In this document: positions 31,301 to 43,331 of the stretch, piece by piece | How the letters are laid out: each line of letters starts with the position of its first letter | Numbering within the stretch: position 1 is the first letter of the stretch | NCBI GenBank assembly: GCA_026119935.1 | Contig: JALRMH010000029.1 | Coordinates: forward strand, 124,001 to 188,000 | Reading direction: 5' to 3' | Source of the DNA: Endothia cerciana | Lineage: Eukaryota > Ascomycota > Sordariomycetes > Diaporthales > Cryphonectriaceae | Length of the DNA: 64,000 nt | Made by a program: the position numbers and the translations under genes | Notes under the pieces: generated by a model | What the model was told of the DNA's origin: nothing | Database searches by the model: none | The model's input: the letters and a program-made list of their open reading frames with translations, nothing else

Positions 31301-32661
31301 TTAGGGCCCACTGGGCCGGGCCTCGGGGCGAGGGTCCACTGCCGAGTAGGCTGGAGGGCTGTCGTGAATCTTGTCGAGATTTCCGAGAGACAAGCTCAGG
31401 AACTTCTGCTTGTTCTTCCAGACTTGCTGACTAGCAGCGTAGCCCTCGCTATCCGAAGGAGGCGGTGGCGGATCGGTAACCTTGGTGATGAGGAACGCCG
31501 TCGAAGCCTCAGCGATGCCATATATCAGGACGCCCAGGAGGGGCACTCGAAGGAGGATATAGAACCCGATGCCGAAACCGAACAACAGACCTTCTCGACT
31601 GCGAAACCAGTTACGCTTCTGATCACTCGTAAAGCGAACTCGGGCGAAGTAGGGCTCGAGGAGCTCACGAACGAGCCTACGAGACGAAAAGTAGGCCTGT
31701 AGGAAGATGACGATATACCGCCTTGGAAGGAATATTCCAGTACCAAAGATGACGGACGCTGGGCCGAGACCCACTGCCTGGTTGAACGTGTAGAAACTTG
31801 CGGCGGGTAGGACAAGCCAACCGACCACGGGTAAGTACGACAATGCGTAGACGGCAAGGGAAATGAGCGCCTTCCGACCAGATCTCCAGAAGAACATGGA
31901 GATGGCCTCCGCCGTGCTTGTCGTGTGAGTACTCCCGTCACGGGTTGAGTACTGACGTAGATTCGGGTAGTACATGTCCCTCAGATCCTTTGGATCATCG
32001 CGTTTGTGTTTTTGAATATAGGTCATGTCAACCCACCTCAGGGACTCCATGAATCTTCTTGATGTCAGCCAGTGATACACACGAGACATGAATGTAGTCT
32101 CGAGATCATACGTACAGGTTGTCCAGAGTCGGAGTGATGTAGCGCATCAACGTCATCAAGAAGAGTGGTACTTGGAGCACATGGTCAGCCATGAAGTTCA
32201 AGCCATCAACCACTTTGTCATCCCATGTCACAGAGTCGAGGTTGAAGATGAGGGATAGGAACCAGAGGAAGACCCTGACGCCGATGATCTAGGATGGGCA
32301 TGTAAGTATGTACCCGAGTACAACAAGCCTTTGTGTCCACCAAGACCATGACTCACAGGAATAGAGATGCCCAGACGGATGGCAATGCCAGCTGCCACGG
32401 CGATGGCAGCCTGTCTGTAGTGGTCGGAGCTGAACAAGGCGGGATTCTGAAGTGCTCGGTTGGCTGGAAATGTCAGTGCCCAGGCCGATACAAGAGTGGA
32501 AGCTCATCCTTCTCACCTCCCACAAGCGTAAGCTCAATACCGCGCAGTATGGCGTTGATATCAAAGTGTGAGAAGTCGAATGCCTTCTTGAGCTTCTCCC
32601 TGTCGATCTCGACCGGCACCAGGTCAGGCTTTTGTTGCGGCCGTCTCTCCCGAGCCGCCAT
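31301..32661 (-). CDS. UsgS-like multi-pass membrane protein
   Basis: Four exons: 32661-32517, 32463-32357, 32288-32116 and 32054-31301, giving 392 residues. The sequence matches a conserved Pezizomycotina membrane protein family usually annotated as transmembrane protein UsgS, though I rely on memory for the name. Blocks: FSHFDINAILRGIELTLVG, ANRALQNPALFSSDHYRQAA, WDDKVVDGLNFMADHVLQVP, LMTLMRYITPTLDNLFMESL, MYYPNLRQY, LPAASFYTFNQAVGLGPASV, FLPRRYIVIFLQAYFSSR, RNWFRSREGLLFGFGIGFY and VPLLGVLIYGIAEASTAFLI. At least five to six hydrophobic segments are visible, and the C-terminal tail is polar with TDPPPPP and a PPAY motif (possible WW-domain/Nedd4-type ligand). Molecular function is not known. 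All introns keep frame, and the start is the first ATG giving the conserved N-terminus. Confidence 0.85.
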
Positions 32662-33815
32662 CTTGCTCCTCTCCACAATGAGCTCAGTGGTGATACACTC
32701 GAAAGAGAAATTGGCTAATTCAAACCACCCTGAGCACTCAGGATACTGAGGTGAAGAGGCAGTAGAAGTGGTGGTGGGCGGCCAGACTGTAGCTGTCGTC
32801 TCCTGTGAGCTGGCTGGCTGTCTGACGAGGCAGACGTAGCTTGGGTAAGCAGACAGGCAGAGGGGGGCCTGCAAGTTTCCACCCCCCCCCCCCCAAAAAT
32901 ATGATGTCACTTATACCGGTACTGTGTACTGTGTACTACCCAGAAGCAGCACGGGCCACTGCAAATCGGAACCTCCCTCAGCAGATACCCTGTCCCTGGA
33001 TCTCGCGTGGTATTTCCTGGGAGAATCCCTAACATTTAATACCTATACTATTAAGTCACAGAACCCAGCAAGGGAATGGCCAGCACTGGGATCATAGCAT
33101 CCAGCAGCCTGAGACCACTAAGCAGAGGAGGTGATAGTAAAGAGAGGGTGAACGAGATCACCACCGATCACGAGACTTGATGGCGTGTCGCTCATGATGA
33201 TATCATTTGTGATTTCCTCCAGTGGATTCAGCAGGCATCTCCAGTGGCCAATGCACTGCAAGATGCTGCTACCGCGTGCTGTGATCAGGTGGGGGCGGCC
33301 CATTCCAATCCCTGGCTACTGCAGGGGAAAGCTTTCTTGCAGGAAGGAATGCAGCCTGCACCTCGACGAAATGACCCCGAGGCTCGACCTCACCCTCCCA
33401 CCCTTCAAAGAAGGTTCTGGCTCTTGTCAGCACTTGGACGCCACCGTCCACAGGGGACAAAGATTGTCTTTGCAAATCAACCGTCACGACTGACTCCTGG
33501 GACTGCATTCTCGACTCTGAGCCTGTAGTGTACAGCTCAGAGCGATTGCGCTAGCACAACCGCCGAGTCTGTTCAGCGGTCATTCGATTCCTGTCTCAGG
33601 ACAACCTCGATGGACTGATTCTCCTCCAACCTGCGACCGAGATCCACGACTCTCCTTTCGACGCATGGCACCTCGCCTCGACGGTTCAATTCGCTTTGTC
33701 AACTGTTGACCCCCCCCCTCCTGCTGATGTCGATATGAGTGTTTAACACGACACCTCCGCCATCCACCCGGTCTAACTGAACCTCCCTCGACACATCGAA
33801 TCCTCCCTTGCCAGG
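32662..33815. promoter_or_regulatory. Divergent intergenic region UsgS-like / INP1
   Basis: About 1.15 kb between divergent genes, with a 14-C run at 32881-32894. No coding sequence is recognised. Confidence 0.5.
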
Positions 33816-36364
33816 ATGGACCAGTTTCCACCACCCAGTGCGGCCATGCCTTTCCCGGCACCTCGACGACACAGCACGGTCCCTACGTCTTTCCAGCCTG
33901 CACCTCCTCGAGCAGCTCCAAGGCTGACCGCCCAGGAGTCCGTGGAGACGCTGTACGATCATCCTTCAGTCCGGATTGTGGCATTTACGGCAGGGAAGTC
34001 GGCCTTTGAGCGGACAAGGCCTGGCTCGGATGACAAGCCCGGAACCCTTCCCTCCTCCTCTCAGTTTGAGAGATCAATAGCCGTTGGTATGTGCCAAGGG
34101 CATTTCTGAACTGCAAAGAGGACTCTGCTAACATTCTCGCATCAGGCGCCTTTCAAATCTACCGGGCTCCAGGCTCCGTCGCTTTCCTCCGTTCCGGCTC
34201 AGCCTTACAGCCCATCTTGCCGAAGAGTCAAGCCTGGTGTCTAGATGAACAGTCGAGCAAGTTCGTCCTACAGATCCGACGGCCGAACTACTGGAGGATC
34301 GAGATCCCCGTTGGCAATGATGAGGAGATTAGGAGGGCTCTTTTGCTACGCGGGGTCCTGGATCAGGTCCTGCAATTCGAGAAGACGCCATGTCCTTTTG
34401 AGCGGAACTTCACTGTCGAGCTTCCTGAGATACCGAAGACCCCAATCAAAAAGCGCACGTGGACACCTCCTACACGAACAGTGTCCATGAACTGGCCTCC
34501 TGGTCAGCCTATCACACCCCCTCCAGAGTTTCCTTCGCGCACAAGGTTTTACAACCCTGGAGCACGCCGGGCATCGGATTTTGGCGTCGACACGTCCAGA
34601 TTGGGCTTCACGCCCACGACATCGCCGCAGCGGACTGCAGAACCGATCAAGGAGGACGCAGAGCAGGCCGAGAGCCCTTCAAGAACGGCTGGCTTGGCGG
34701 AATCTGCGACAATACGCAAACCTCTCCCGGAGGAGGCAGAGCCACTGTCTCCTCCACTCACCGCTGTACAACTCAGCATTGCTCAAGTGACAGAGAAGCC
34801 TGCTTCCCAAAGTCTTGACGCGCCCAGTCCGAGCCCGGTAGAGAGACCGACTGAGCCGACGGTAGCACCAGCGGCTCCAGAGGCCCAGATAATTGAAGCA
34901 TCGCTCAGGAAGCGCGAGCCAATCTGGATAACGAAGAAGCTCCCTTCATCTGCGAACCGGAAAGCAAAGAGGGCGGCAATAGCACAAACGCAGGCAGCGG
35001 ACCCGGTAATCCCAGCCGCCAAACAACCTGCAGATTCCACCTTGGCCTCTCGCGAGGAGGGCTCGGAAAGGGTGGCTACCGAAAAGCCAGAAGTGAAGCA
35101 GACCACCATGCAGCCTATGAAATGTGACGCGCAGAAAGAGACCAACGACGAGTTGCAGGCTGTGGGAGGCGCACTGGAGGGATCAGGCCAGCTGCGGGTG
35201 AGGCGGACGAGGGTGGCGGCATTTGCGTCGCGGCGTGCAGCTACCGCACCACCTTTGAGACTCCGGACACCATCTACATCATCTTCCAACAGTGTTCGAG
35301 AACAAATACCAACACCAGAACCAGAAGAGCCAGTCGAACCCGGTTCGCCCGCTGAGTCTTTGGATAGCTTCCACAGTGTGCAATCGTGGCACTCGCCGCT
35401 GTCTCCACCGGCTCCTTCACCAATATTCTCGCCAACCAAAGCATACCCATACCCTCACGAGAATATCCCGCTGGCACCTTTGAAGACAGGACAGATCTCG
35501 GGATTTGTGACAACACCTACAGTCCCAGGGTGGGACAGAAATTCGATCGGAGCTGTGGCAGGTAGTGGAGCTCAGACTCCTGATACCCCGTTCTCGGACG
35601 TACAAGATGTGAAAACAGACGCAGCAGCAGAGGTGATAGCTGCTTCTAAGGCATCAGGAGACGGAGCCGAGGATACAGCCTATTCAGTGCCCATCGTAAC
35701 CAAGCTACTCGCAAAGGACATGGCCACTTCCACGGACACCGACTCTCTTTCAACATCCTGGTCTTCCGCGGCATCTCACACTTCGGTCCATTCCCATACT
35801 CCGATGCGCCATCGCGCAGCAACCACTTCCGTCGCCATCTCTCATCGCAGCCCTCGCGCACTCTCCCCTTTGCCACCAGCAGCCAACTTGTTGACCACCG
35901 ATCTCAGCAGCCGCACCACGTCCGCTGCCAGGGCGATTCGCCGGATCCCAAGCTCCATCTTCAACAGGACGTGCGAGATTCTGATATCGCCTCCTGCGCA
36001 CCTTATCAGCCTTATGCTGAAGGTCGCTGAGCGCATCACGGCCGGCGAATGGCAGGGCTTCGTGTTCGGTATGGACGAGTCAGGGGAGGTGGTCGACGTG
36101 AGGTGGGACTACGGCGATGTTGACGGCTCGGTGCCAGGAGGCTGGGACGGATCGGACTTGGACTTTGGTAGACACAGCAGCTCTGCCCTGCGCCACCGGA
36201 CTCCGGATCGCGAGACCCGAGCAAGCTTCGCAGCCGCAGACCTGTCACGGCCGAATATGGAAAGCAGAAAGGCCACCGAGTATCAGGACCCCTGGGCAAC
36301 GCCGCCGGAAGAGCCGGACATGGACGAGGAGGGCCACTGGAGCCTCAATTGGGGCGTTGACTAG
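33816..36364 (+). CDS. INP1: Inheritance of peroxisomes protein 1 (Inp1)
   Basis: Two exons, 33816-34086 and 34146-36364 (59-bp intron, GTATGT...ATCAG), giving 829 residues. The conserved Inp1 domain lies in the N-terminal quarter: ETLYDHPSVRIVAFTAGK, then across the splice GAFQIYRAPGSVAFLRSGSA, QPILPKSQAWCLDEQSSKFV, LQIRRPNYWRIEIP, VLDQVLQFEKTPCPFER. A PH-like fold is expected here. The long middle is low-complexity Pro/Ser/Thr/Ala. The conserved C-terminal pieces are TTPTVPGWDRNSIGAVAGSG and a short segment near 700-720 (VAERITAGEWQGFVFGMDES). Inp1 tethers peroxisomes to the cell cortex so that some remain in the mother compartment on division. It is intact and normally long for a filamentous fungus. 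Confidence 0.85.
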
Positions 36365-37241
36365 TGGCGACGGCTCACGGGCGGTGCGTCCAGGGGCAGC
36401 AACTCGACGAACGATATCTCGAGGGACGATACTAAAAAGACGAACCGCCCTGGTCGCCCCACCGGGCATGGGTGGGGTCGACAGAACAGCGATACCCTTA
36501 GGAGGAGGAGCCCGAGGGGCGTGGTCCCGCACTCGGCCTCGATCAGGCTGGATGCCGACGGGATAGCATATGCTGGAGATCCAGCTTTGTTTCTGGTTTG
36601 ACGTTGCGCTAATGCTACAACGGTACGGCGGCGCGGACGCGGCCGCCGGATAACATCACGAGATTTCATGTTGTGTATAGGGGATCTGACCGGGACATTC
36701 ATGCGGGCAGACGGCATCCCCTCCATCTGTGTGAGCATCGGTGGCGTTCTGTATTGAAGCTCAGGTGTATCAGGCGCACATATGCAAGTATGCCAGCCTC
36801 GAATTTGAATAATCAAATTTTCAAACGATGAATCACCGGCGTCATGTCATGTAAATAAATAAAAAAAGGCACGCCATGGATGAAATCGGCCGAGTACTTC
36901 TGAAGCCGGATTGCTAGGTCTGACTTCCTCAGGCTGTTTCGTGACCCTGAATTACACTACCTTCAGAACAGCAATTTTAGGATGACGGGCCTCTCGCCGA
37001 CGTCACGACAGAGCCCTTGCAGTCGCACACGAAACATCACAAACGGGGTGGGACCCAGCGAATTATGCGGCTGGTTCTGTTTGATGGGTTGAGGCCTCGT
37101 TCGACTCGCCGTTTGTGATTTTGTCACCGTCCCAACTGTCCTCTCGTGGCTCCACCATGGTGACTCCCTTGCTTTCACCAGTTTCACCAGGGGTTTCTGA
37201 TCCAGCTCGCGGCTCTGGACTACCCCCCTCCCCCCCGGTGC
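36365..37241. other. Convergent 3' intergenic region
   Basis: 3' flanks of INP1 and the HNH-motif gene. No gene is recognised. Confidence 0.5.
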
Positions 37242-38489
37242 CTAAACACGCCACTCGCGATGTTCAGGCACCGACTTCATCGCGTCTCGGACCTCGGGCT
37301 CCTGTACCGGCTCCGACTCGACTCGCTCTCGAAGCTCCCCGCGTGGCACAGACGCTCTCTCATGTTCGCCACCAGTCCAGTGAGGGAAGTTGTTACCGGT
37401 GGCAGTCAGATCTTCTCCGGCGCCTCGCGAATCCAAGGGTTGGGATCCGAGGCGCTCTCGCCCCTCCGGCGACGATGGCCTGGCCCCTTCCCGCCCCGGG
37501 AAGAGCCACCGGTACCACTCGGCATACTCAGGCACCACGGCGATGGCCGCTCGAACCTCTTCCTGGCATCCTTGCGGCCACTCCGGACCCAACGTCTCCT
37601 CAAGCTTGTCCATAAGCCCAGGCCATGGCTGGCCCTGGCTGTCTGTCCATCGAGGGAAGTCATTACCGTTGTCGGCCCAGATTCGACTCGGCGTCTCTCG
37701 TAGGCGGTGCGTGACCTCGAGAGGACGGCCGTGGTCCTTATCATCGGCAACATGGGCACTGTCTGTCTGTTCTGCCTGGGAGGTACTGGCGGGACGGGCA
37801 GGCGCACCCCGGTCTATCTGGTCCTGACCCGGTTGTTGGGACAGCGACGCAAGCCACGCCAGAACCCTGCTGTGTGCCCTCAGCGCATCGAGAGTGTGGT
37901 ATGTCTCTATCATGCTTTTATGGGGGATGATATTGTGGACGGTAAAATGGCAAGGCCGGCACAGGCGTACGGTAGCGTGCCTCTGCACCATAGTGAAGCG
38001 CCGATTGCCCTTCTTGGTGCTCGAGCGGGGGTACAGGTGGTGTTTGGTGATGGCGCTGCTCACCCGGTTGCACAGCCCGCACAGGTCGGGGTTGTGACCG
38101 GCGACAAGTGGCTGTTGTGCTCCCTCGCCGGGCGGTCCTGCTGCCCCGCGGGCCGCTGTTGCTTGCTCGTGGGATATCTTGTCTACCCCTGCAACGAGTC
38201 TCTCGTAGACCTGGAGCGGCTCTCTGGCGCCCGCCATCAGGGCCTCCCACGCCTCGTCGTGGATCGAGAATATGAACGGCATCTTGCCGCCCGCGGGGTC
38301 GGCTGGTTCAGGGACCGGGAGCTGCTGAGCAGCGTCAGGCTCGCCGGTGGCTGGCTGGCCGTTCTGAGGGGTGCTTTCCCTCCCCTCGGCCGCAACTGCG
38401 GCTTGTGAGACCATTTCGGCAGGCGGAAGACTTGTGGATGGCAAAGTGCCGCGAGGTATGGCAGGCCCACTAGAGGATAGATCAGCCAT
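37242..38489 (-). CDS. HNH-motif protein with duplicated C-terminal module
   Basis: Single-exon frame of 415 residues with ATG at 38489-38487. Residues 137-205 carry an HNH/zinc-ribbon arrangement: CGLC (C137, C140), KHHLYPRS (H150, H151), then LCRPCH (C177, C180, H181) and H185, followed by TYHTLDALRAHSRVLAWL. This resembles a fungal family of HNH-domain proteins of unknown role, some annotated as HNH endonuclease. The two CxxC pairs would bind a structural zinc and the HH...H residues a catalytic metal, but activity is not shown. Residues 1-70 and 110-130 are disordered, Ala/Pro-rich. The tail has two copies of one module: GNDFPRWTD...VPEYAEWYRW (about 275-328) and GNNFPHWTG...VPEHREWRV (about 365-415). 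The neighbours are unrelated housekeeping genes. Confidence 0.75.
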   Translation of the reverse strand: MADLSSSGPAIPRGTLPSTSLPPAEMVSQAAVAAEGRESTPQNGQPATGEPDAAQQLPVPEPADPAGGKMPFIFSIHDEAWEALMAGAREPLQVYERLVAGVDKISHEQATAARGAAGPPGEGAQQPLVAGHNPDLCGLCNRVSSAITKHHLYPRSSTKKGNRRFTMVQRHATVRLCRPCHFTVHNIIPHKSMIETYHTLDALRAHSRVLAWLASLSQQPGQDQIDRGAPARPASTSQAEQTDSAHVADDKDHGRPLEVTHRLRETPSRIWADNGNDFPRWTDSQGQPWPGLMDKLEETLGPEWPQGCQEEVRAAIAVVPEYAEWYRWLFPGREGARPSSPEGRERLGSQPLDSRGAGEDLTATGNNFPHWTGGEHERASVPRGELRERVESEPVQEPEVRDAMKSVPEHREWRV

Positions 38490-39358
38490 GATTTCAAGTT
38501 CGTAGTGTTGGGTTGGAAGGTTTTGGGGGGGGGGCGCGACGGGAGGTTGTTGATAGTTAAGGCTAGGGCTTTGATAGACTCACGAGGAAGAAACAGGGGA
38601 AGACAAGGTCAAACGTCCTTGCCGCGCATAGACTTGTAATCTAGTTATGAGAGTTGGCGGTCAGGGTCGCACGTGCTGTATGTAGCGTCCAGGCAGTACT
38701 ATGGGAAGTGGTAGTCATGACGTAGACCTGCTGTGCTGCCCCTACGGCAAGAAGCGGTAAGGCGAAAGTGGCAGGATGAAGTACACCGTAATTGTTGAAA
38801 GTAAGGTCCTTACTTTACTTCGCAAGGGCGAGTACTAAACCAGCTTCCTCTCGACGGCGCTCCAGACGAAGACCAACAACCTGCACTAGGCTGGTGAGCC
38901 GAGATGGGCATATATTTTCCCGAGTTTGAGACCGGGAGACGCGACGAGGTAATTGTTTTTATTTGTTCATTGCTCATACCTGTTTGCTGCTCAATGTCTG
39001 ATGAAGTTGAGCTGGTAAAAATGACGTATGCATAGACACTCCCTTCAGTCTATATGGAAAATGTCCCCCTTCCTTGAAGCACCCTGCGACTGTAAATGAT
39101 GCTGCTGTTCATAGAGATGGATAAGCTAATGCCCTCTGAACGCCATGAGATACCGGGGGAAAGTTGACATCAGCGGGCAAAGAGTGTGGAGAATAGAATC
39201 TGGACATCCTCAACGCCCCTTCGCCCAGCTCAAGCTCACAAAGGAATAGATGGAGCGCCGTTCCCTGCATACACTGACTACTTCCTCGTTGTTGGTGTCT
39301 CCTCCACCGCAGCCTTGGTTTGATCTGCTGCCCTCAGCTCTGAGCTCATCTTCTGGCA
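38490..39358. other. Intergenic region
   Basis: 5' flank of the HNH gene and 3' flank of SDS23 on the same strand. It has a G run at 38524-38533. No gene is recognised. Confidence 0.5.
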
Positions 39359-41109
39359 TCAAGACTTCCCCTTCACACTGCCCCCATCCAGGCTCGGCCG
39401 GATCGAGCTGCTTGAGCTCCTTCGTCTCCGCGCCCTCTGCTCACCAGGATCCGTGGGGTTCAGGCCTGACGAGCGCGCGAACAGGTTCAGGATGTCGGTG
39501 AGTGATATCACGCCGGTCAACTTGCCCGAAAGATGTGCTCCCGGCAGTGCGGCGGCCGGAACTGAGGAAGACGGCGAGAAGATAGGTGTCGAGAGTGGGA
39601 GGGGCGAGGGCGGTGCGGAAGACTGGTTTGGGCCGGATGTTGAAACAGTCGCTGAGAAGGAAGGCGAGCAGCTTGCGGCGTGACTGCTGCTGCCGTTGTT
39701 ACCGGCTGCGGTCGTAGTTGTGACACCGGACGCCGAGCTCGTCATCGCAGCCGCATTCCCACCACCGCTGACGGTACTTGTCGTCGTGCCCACAGGGCCC
39801 AGAAGCGGTGTCGCAGGTGCGCTGGGGCTAGGGGAGGCGCTCTCAACGACCCACATCCTGTGCGACTTTGTTGCAACTAGCTTCGCAACGGTGTGCGCGA
39901 GGGTCGAGTATGGGCTGACGTAGAAGACGGGCACTGAGTCGCGCCCCTTCTCCATGCCACGTTCCGACAGGATGACGGTGATGAAGTGCATACAGGTCTG
40001 CTGGAGGAGGGGCATGGAGGCTGCGGAGGTGAGGAGGCGGACGTCGGCGGTGGAGATATTGCCTACCACATTGCTGCCGTTGTCGATCACGGCTACCGAG
40101 GTGAGGCCTTCGTTGGACATGAGGACGAGGGCCTCTGCGAGTGTCGCGTCGGCGCTGCAAGGTCGTTAGTCTCTTTCAGATATCCCGTTGCAGGCGGGGA
40201 GAATGCATACTTGATGGCGACGATCTGCTGTGATCCAATCCGCAGGTCCCTCAGCAGCACAGGGTACAGCCTGTCAATGACCTGGAAGTTGACGCCTTCA
40301 TTCCAGAAGAACTGCAGCACCTTCAACTGGCTCAGCACGCCCACCGTCTCTCCGTCCTGTGTCGTGACCAGGATCCGATGTATGCCACTCCCAAAGACCT
40401 CGATCGCCCCGGGCAGAAAGTCCTCCGGTGACAACGATACCAGCTGCTCTTGCCGGCACAAAGGCTGTATGTCTCTCAGCGGGATGGCCTCCCTCTCTTG
40501 CGCCCGCCGGGCGATCCCCTCGTACAGCTGTACATGCTCCTCCTCCGGCTTCGCCAAGCCGACCACCGCCAACAGGTACGCGTTCAAGTCCTTGTAGTCA
40601 AACGTCGCCACGGGCCTCTTCACCGGCCCGTCCTTGACCAGCACGCAATTGCCGGCGACGTTGCCCTTCACCAAGAGCATGGTAGCCTCCTCCACGCTGC
40701 TCTCCAGGTCGACCCAGCGCACCTCGTCCGTGTTCAGGCTGACCAGCTCGCCCAGCTGGACCTCGCGCCAGTCACGGCCCGCAAAGCGCGGGTTGGGCTG
40801 GCGCGAGGGCGGCGGGTGCGCCATGAGCTCCTGCACGGCGGCCTGCGTGAAGCTGGGATGCCGGGTCGCTCGTGGCGAGGACGGCGTGTGGTGGTTGCGC
40901 AGGTTCTCGGCGAAGCTGGAGCGGTGGGAGTGGATGGAGGACTTGTGCAGCGAGGAGCCGGAGGGGGAGCGCTGGGGCAGGCCCGGGTGCTGGCTGGGAG
41001 ATGTCGAGTAGGAGCCGATGGCTGGATGCGCGAGCTTGTCAAGGCTCGCGGCGGAGGGGGTGGGGGGGGGCGAGGATTGCTGCTGCTTGCCTGGCTGTTG
41101 TTGGTCCAT
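39359..41109 (-). CDS. SDS23: Sds23/Moc1-type CBS-domain protein
   Basis: Exons 41109-40211 and 40154-39359 (55-bp intron, GTATGC...TGCAG) give 564 residues. The N-terminal 110 residues are Ser/Pro/Gln/His-rich. Then come CBS motifs: WREVQLGELVSLNTDEVRWV, VEEATMLLVKGNVAGNCVLV, FDYKDLNAYLLAVVG, HRILVTTQDGETVGVLSQLK, VIDRLYPVLLRDLRIGSQQI, ADATLAEALVLMSNEGLTSV, NVVGNISTADVRLLT and LTGVISLTDILNLFARSSGLNP. This is two tandem CBS pairs as in Sds23 of yeasts, a regulator that inhibits PP2A/PP6-type phosphatases and links glucose supply to mitotic entry. An Ala/Ser/Thr/Gly-rich insertion of about 90 residues interrupts the last CBS unit before LSGKLTGVIS, which is usual in filamentous homologues. The tail is Arg/Ser-rich (RRRRSSSSS). 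Confidence 0.9.
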
Positions 41110-41156
41110 CTTGACGAGGCAGTCCCCAGGGAGGGTGGTCGGGCTGTCCAGAAGGT

Positions 41157-41184
41157 GGGCGGGCGGGCGGGCGGGCGGGCGGGC
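41157..41184. repeat. (GGGC)7 tetranucleotide repeat
   Basis: Seven perfect GGGC units, about 50 bp upstream of the SDS23 start codon, i.e. in its leader or core promoter. Confidence 0.95.
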
Positions 41185-43331
41185 AGTCAGTCCGAGGTGT
41201 TGGCACCGGATTAAGAATCAGGGAACTCGGGCGCGCCCGCGAGGAATCGCGTGATGGTCGTCGATGGGCGCACACGGGGAGGGAATATTTTCCCCACCAG
41301 GTGCGGTGATGCTGCTGGTCCAGAGGTAAGGATTGGATGGATAGCACGGGCCAAGAGATGAGCCCCCGGTGTGCAGGTGAGGTGTGAAGCAGGGTAAGGT
41401 AACGAGGTAGAAGCTCCCGTATTTTAGCGGAGACAGGCAACGAGATCGATAATGGAGGGGCAGCTGATGCAGCCGATCGCCTCCTCCCTGGCCTCCCTCA
41501 GTGACTCGTCACCTCCAGCCTCAGTAGAACCGTGTCTCAGTTCCACCCCCCCCCCCTCGCGCCTCGTTCTCCGGTAGTACTGTACGTACAGCTCGTCTCT
41601 CGTGGAGATGGGATGGCCGGACACAACCTCGATTCAATTACAGGCACCGCTAGGAAGGAGAAGAAGGCATATATAATATCAGATTTTGCCCGGCACCTGC
41701 TCACGGTGGGTGCTCATTGTGACGTGAGGCGCTCCGGAAGGTCGGCCCCGCGCCCTTAAACGCCCTATATTTAGCCCTATCGAGCCTACAAGATCGCTAA
41801 GAGGCTTCGAGCCCCGGACGGACGGATATGCTGTATGCTGTATGCTGAAGGCCGCGACACTATCGTGGATGTCTGCAGGATACGTCGATCCGTCAGATCT
41901 TCCCCGTCATAGCGACGCAGATGTACCTGGTACCAGGTTGACGGTCGTGACGGGTTAAAACAAACAGTACATTTCTGCGCGTCTCTCGCGCGTCTCTGGC
42001 AGGATGGAGGCTTGGTTTCGAGGCGGGGACCCGATCCCCTCTTCTTCTCAGTGTCACCTCAGTCATTATCGCAGTCTCTGTACACAGCGATCGCGAAGTT
42101 TGATTTGTGGTCAGGGTTGGGATACGAAGCCGTTGGTCGAGTATAGAGTCCTGGCCGTTGGAAACGGCGCAGATAGTCATCACCCAACAGCCCAGAAATC
42201 TGAGTTGCATATACATGTATGCACTCACAAGGGGCCGATGACGCTGCAGAGAGAAGCCTGAGGAATTGGAGCCCTCCTTTCCAATCACTGCAGAGACGTT
42301 GAACGGGTTGCAGACAAAAGGGGGGCAGTCTTCATCCACAACACCCCACCACGGCGCAGGATATGTAGGTACCTTGTGCCTTGGAGTAGGGGTACAGTAC
42401 ACAAGCAGGTTAGATGCAGATACAGACCTGTGCCAGCAAGTGTCTCCCTGGGATTAAAAGGATTGCAAAGAGGGCCGGTAAACAGGCCAGTAAAGGAGGA
42501 AGGGGGCTTATTGGGACGGGGAAATGACAAAGGACTGATATACGGGGAGAAAGTACATAGGATGTCCGCTAGGTACAGTCAGCGTCGCCTGCACAGGACA
42601 AAAAGAATACTATGGTAATTAATCCGTTGGCAAAAGTATTGACTACGCTGGGCGGCGATGCAAGGGCTACCTGCCCAGGGGCCCCCACTCAGCCCAACCC
42701 TGGTGCCCTGGGTAGTCTTTCTTTGCAGAGAGCCTGCTGTCCCCCTGCCACCTTTATATTGTACGAAAGTAAGGCCAGCACCCTTGATCTCCCCCTCATC
42801 ACTAGGGCCCCGCGACTGGCCGACTGCCCATGGTCTATTTTTTTTTTTTCTTCTTCTTCCCTGGTTGCAACTCTGCCACAGTGCCGTTGATGCTCTCAAC
42901 CGCGACCTGAATCCTTTTTTTTTTTTTTTTTTTTTTTTTGAACGCGTCAGAGATTCTTTATCTTCTCGTATTTCTGGATCACCACCTTTCCCCATCGTGT
43001 GTTCCCCTTCCCTGATCTGGTTTACTCAAACGAGCGACCCTTAGGCGTTGCGGACCGCGGCGCTCGACTTAGAAGACCCCTCCCACCTCCCACTTTCCTT
43101 GCGCGGGGCTTTTCCACACACACACACACACACCACATCGAACAACAAGCCAGATCGCAGCACCCGCTCTTCTCCTATCTCAACCACCACAAACGGTCCT
43201 CTCGTGCCTTTCTCGACGCGTTGCGCGCTGCGGCGCTGGTCACTTCTCGGGCGCCTGCTTCGAATTCCTTCATCCTCGATTCTTGTGCGACCGAAACCGT
43301 CTCCCCTACTCCCGCTCATATAACCTTCAAG
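41185..43331. promoter_or_regulatory. Divergent intergenic region SDS23 / KAP121
   Basis: About 2.1 kb with no recognised gene. It includes a C run (41547-41557), a 25-T run (42915-42939), pyrimidine-rich sequence and a short (CA)n at 43115-43133, consistent with the leader of a strongly expressed gene. Confidence 0.5.
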
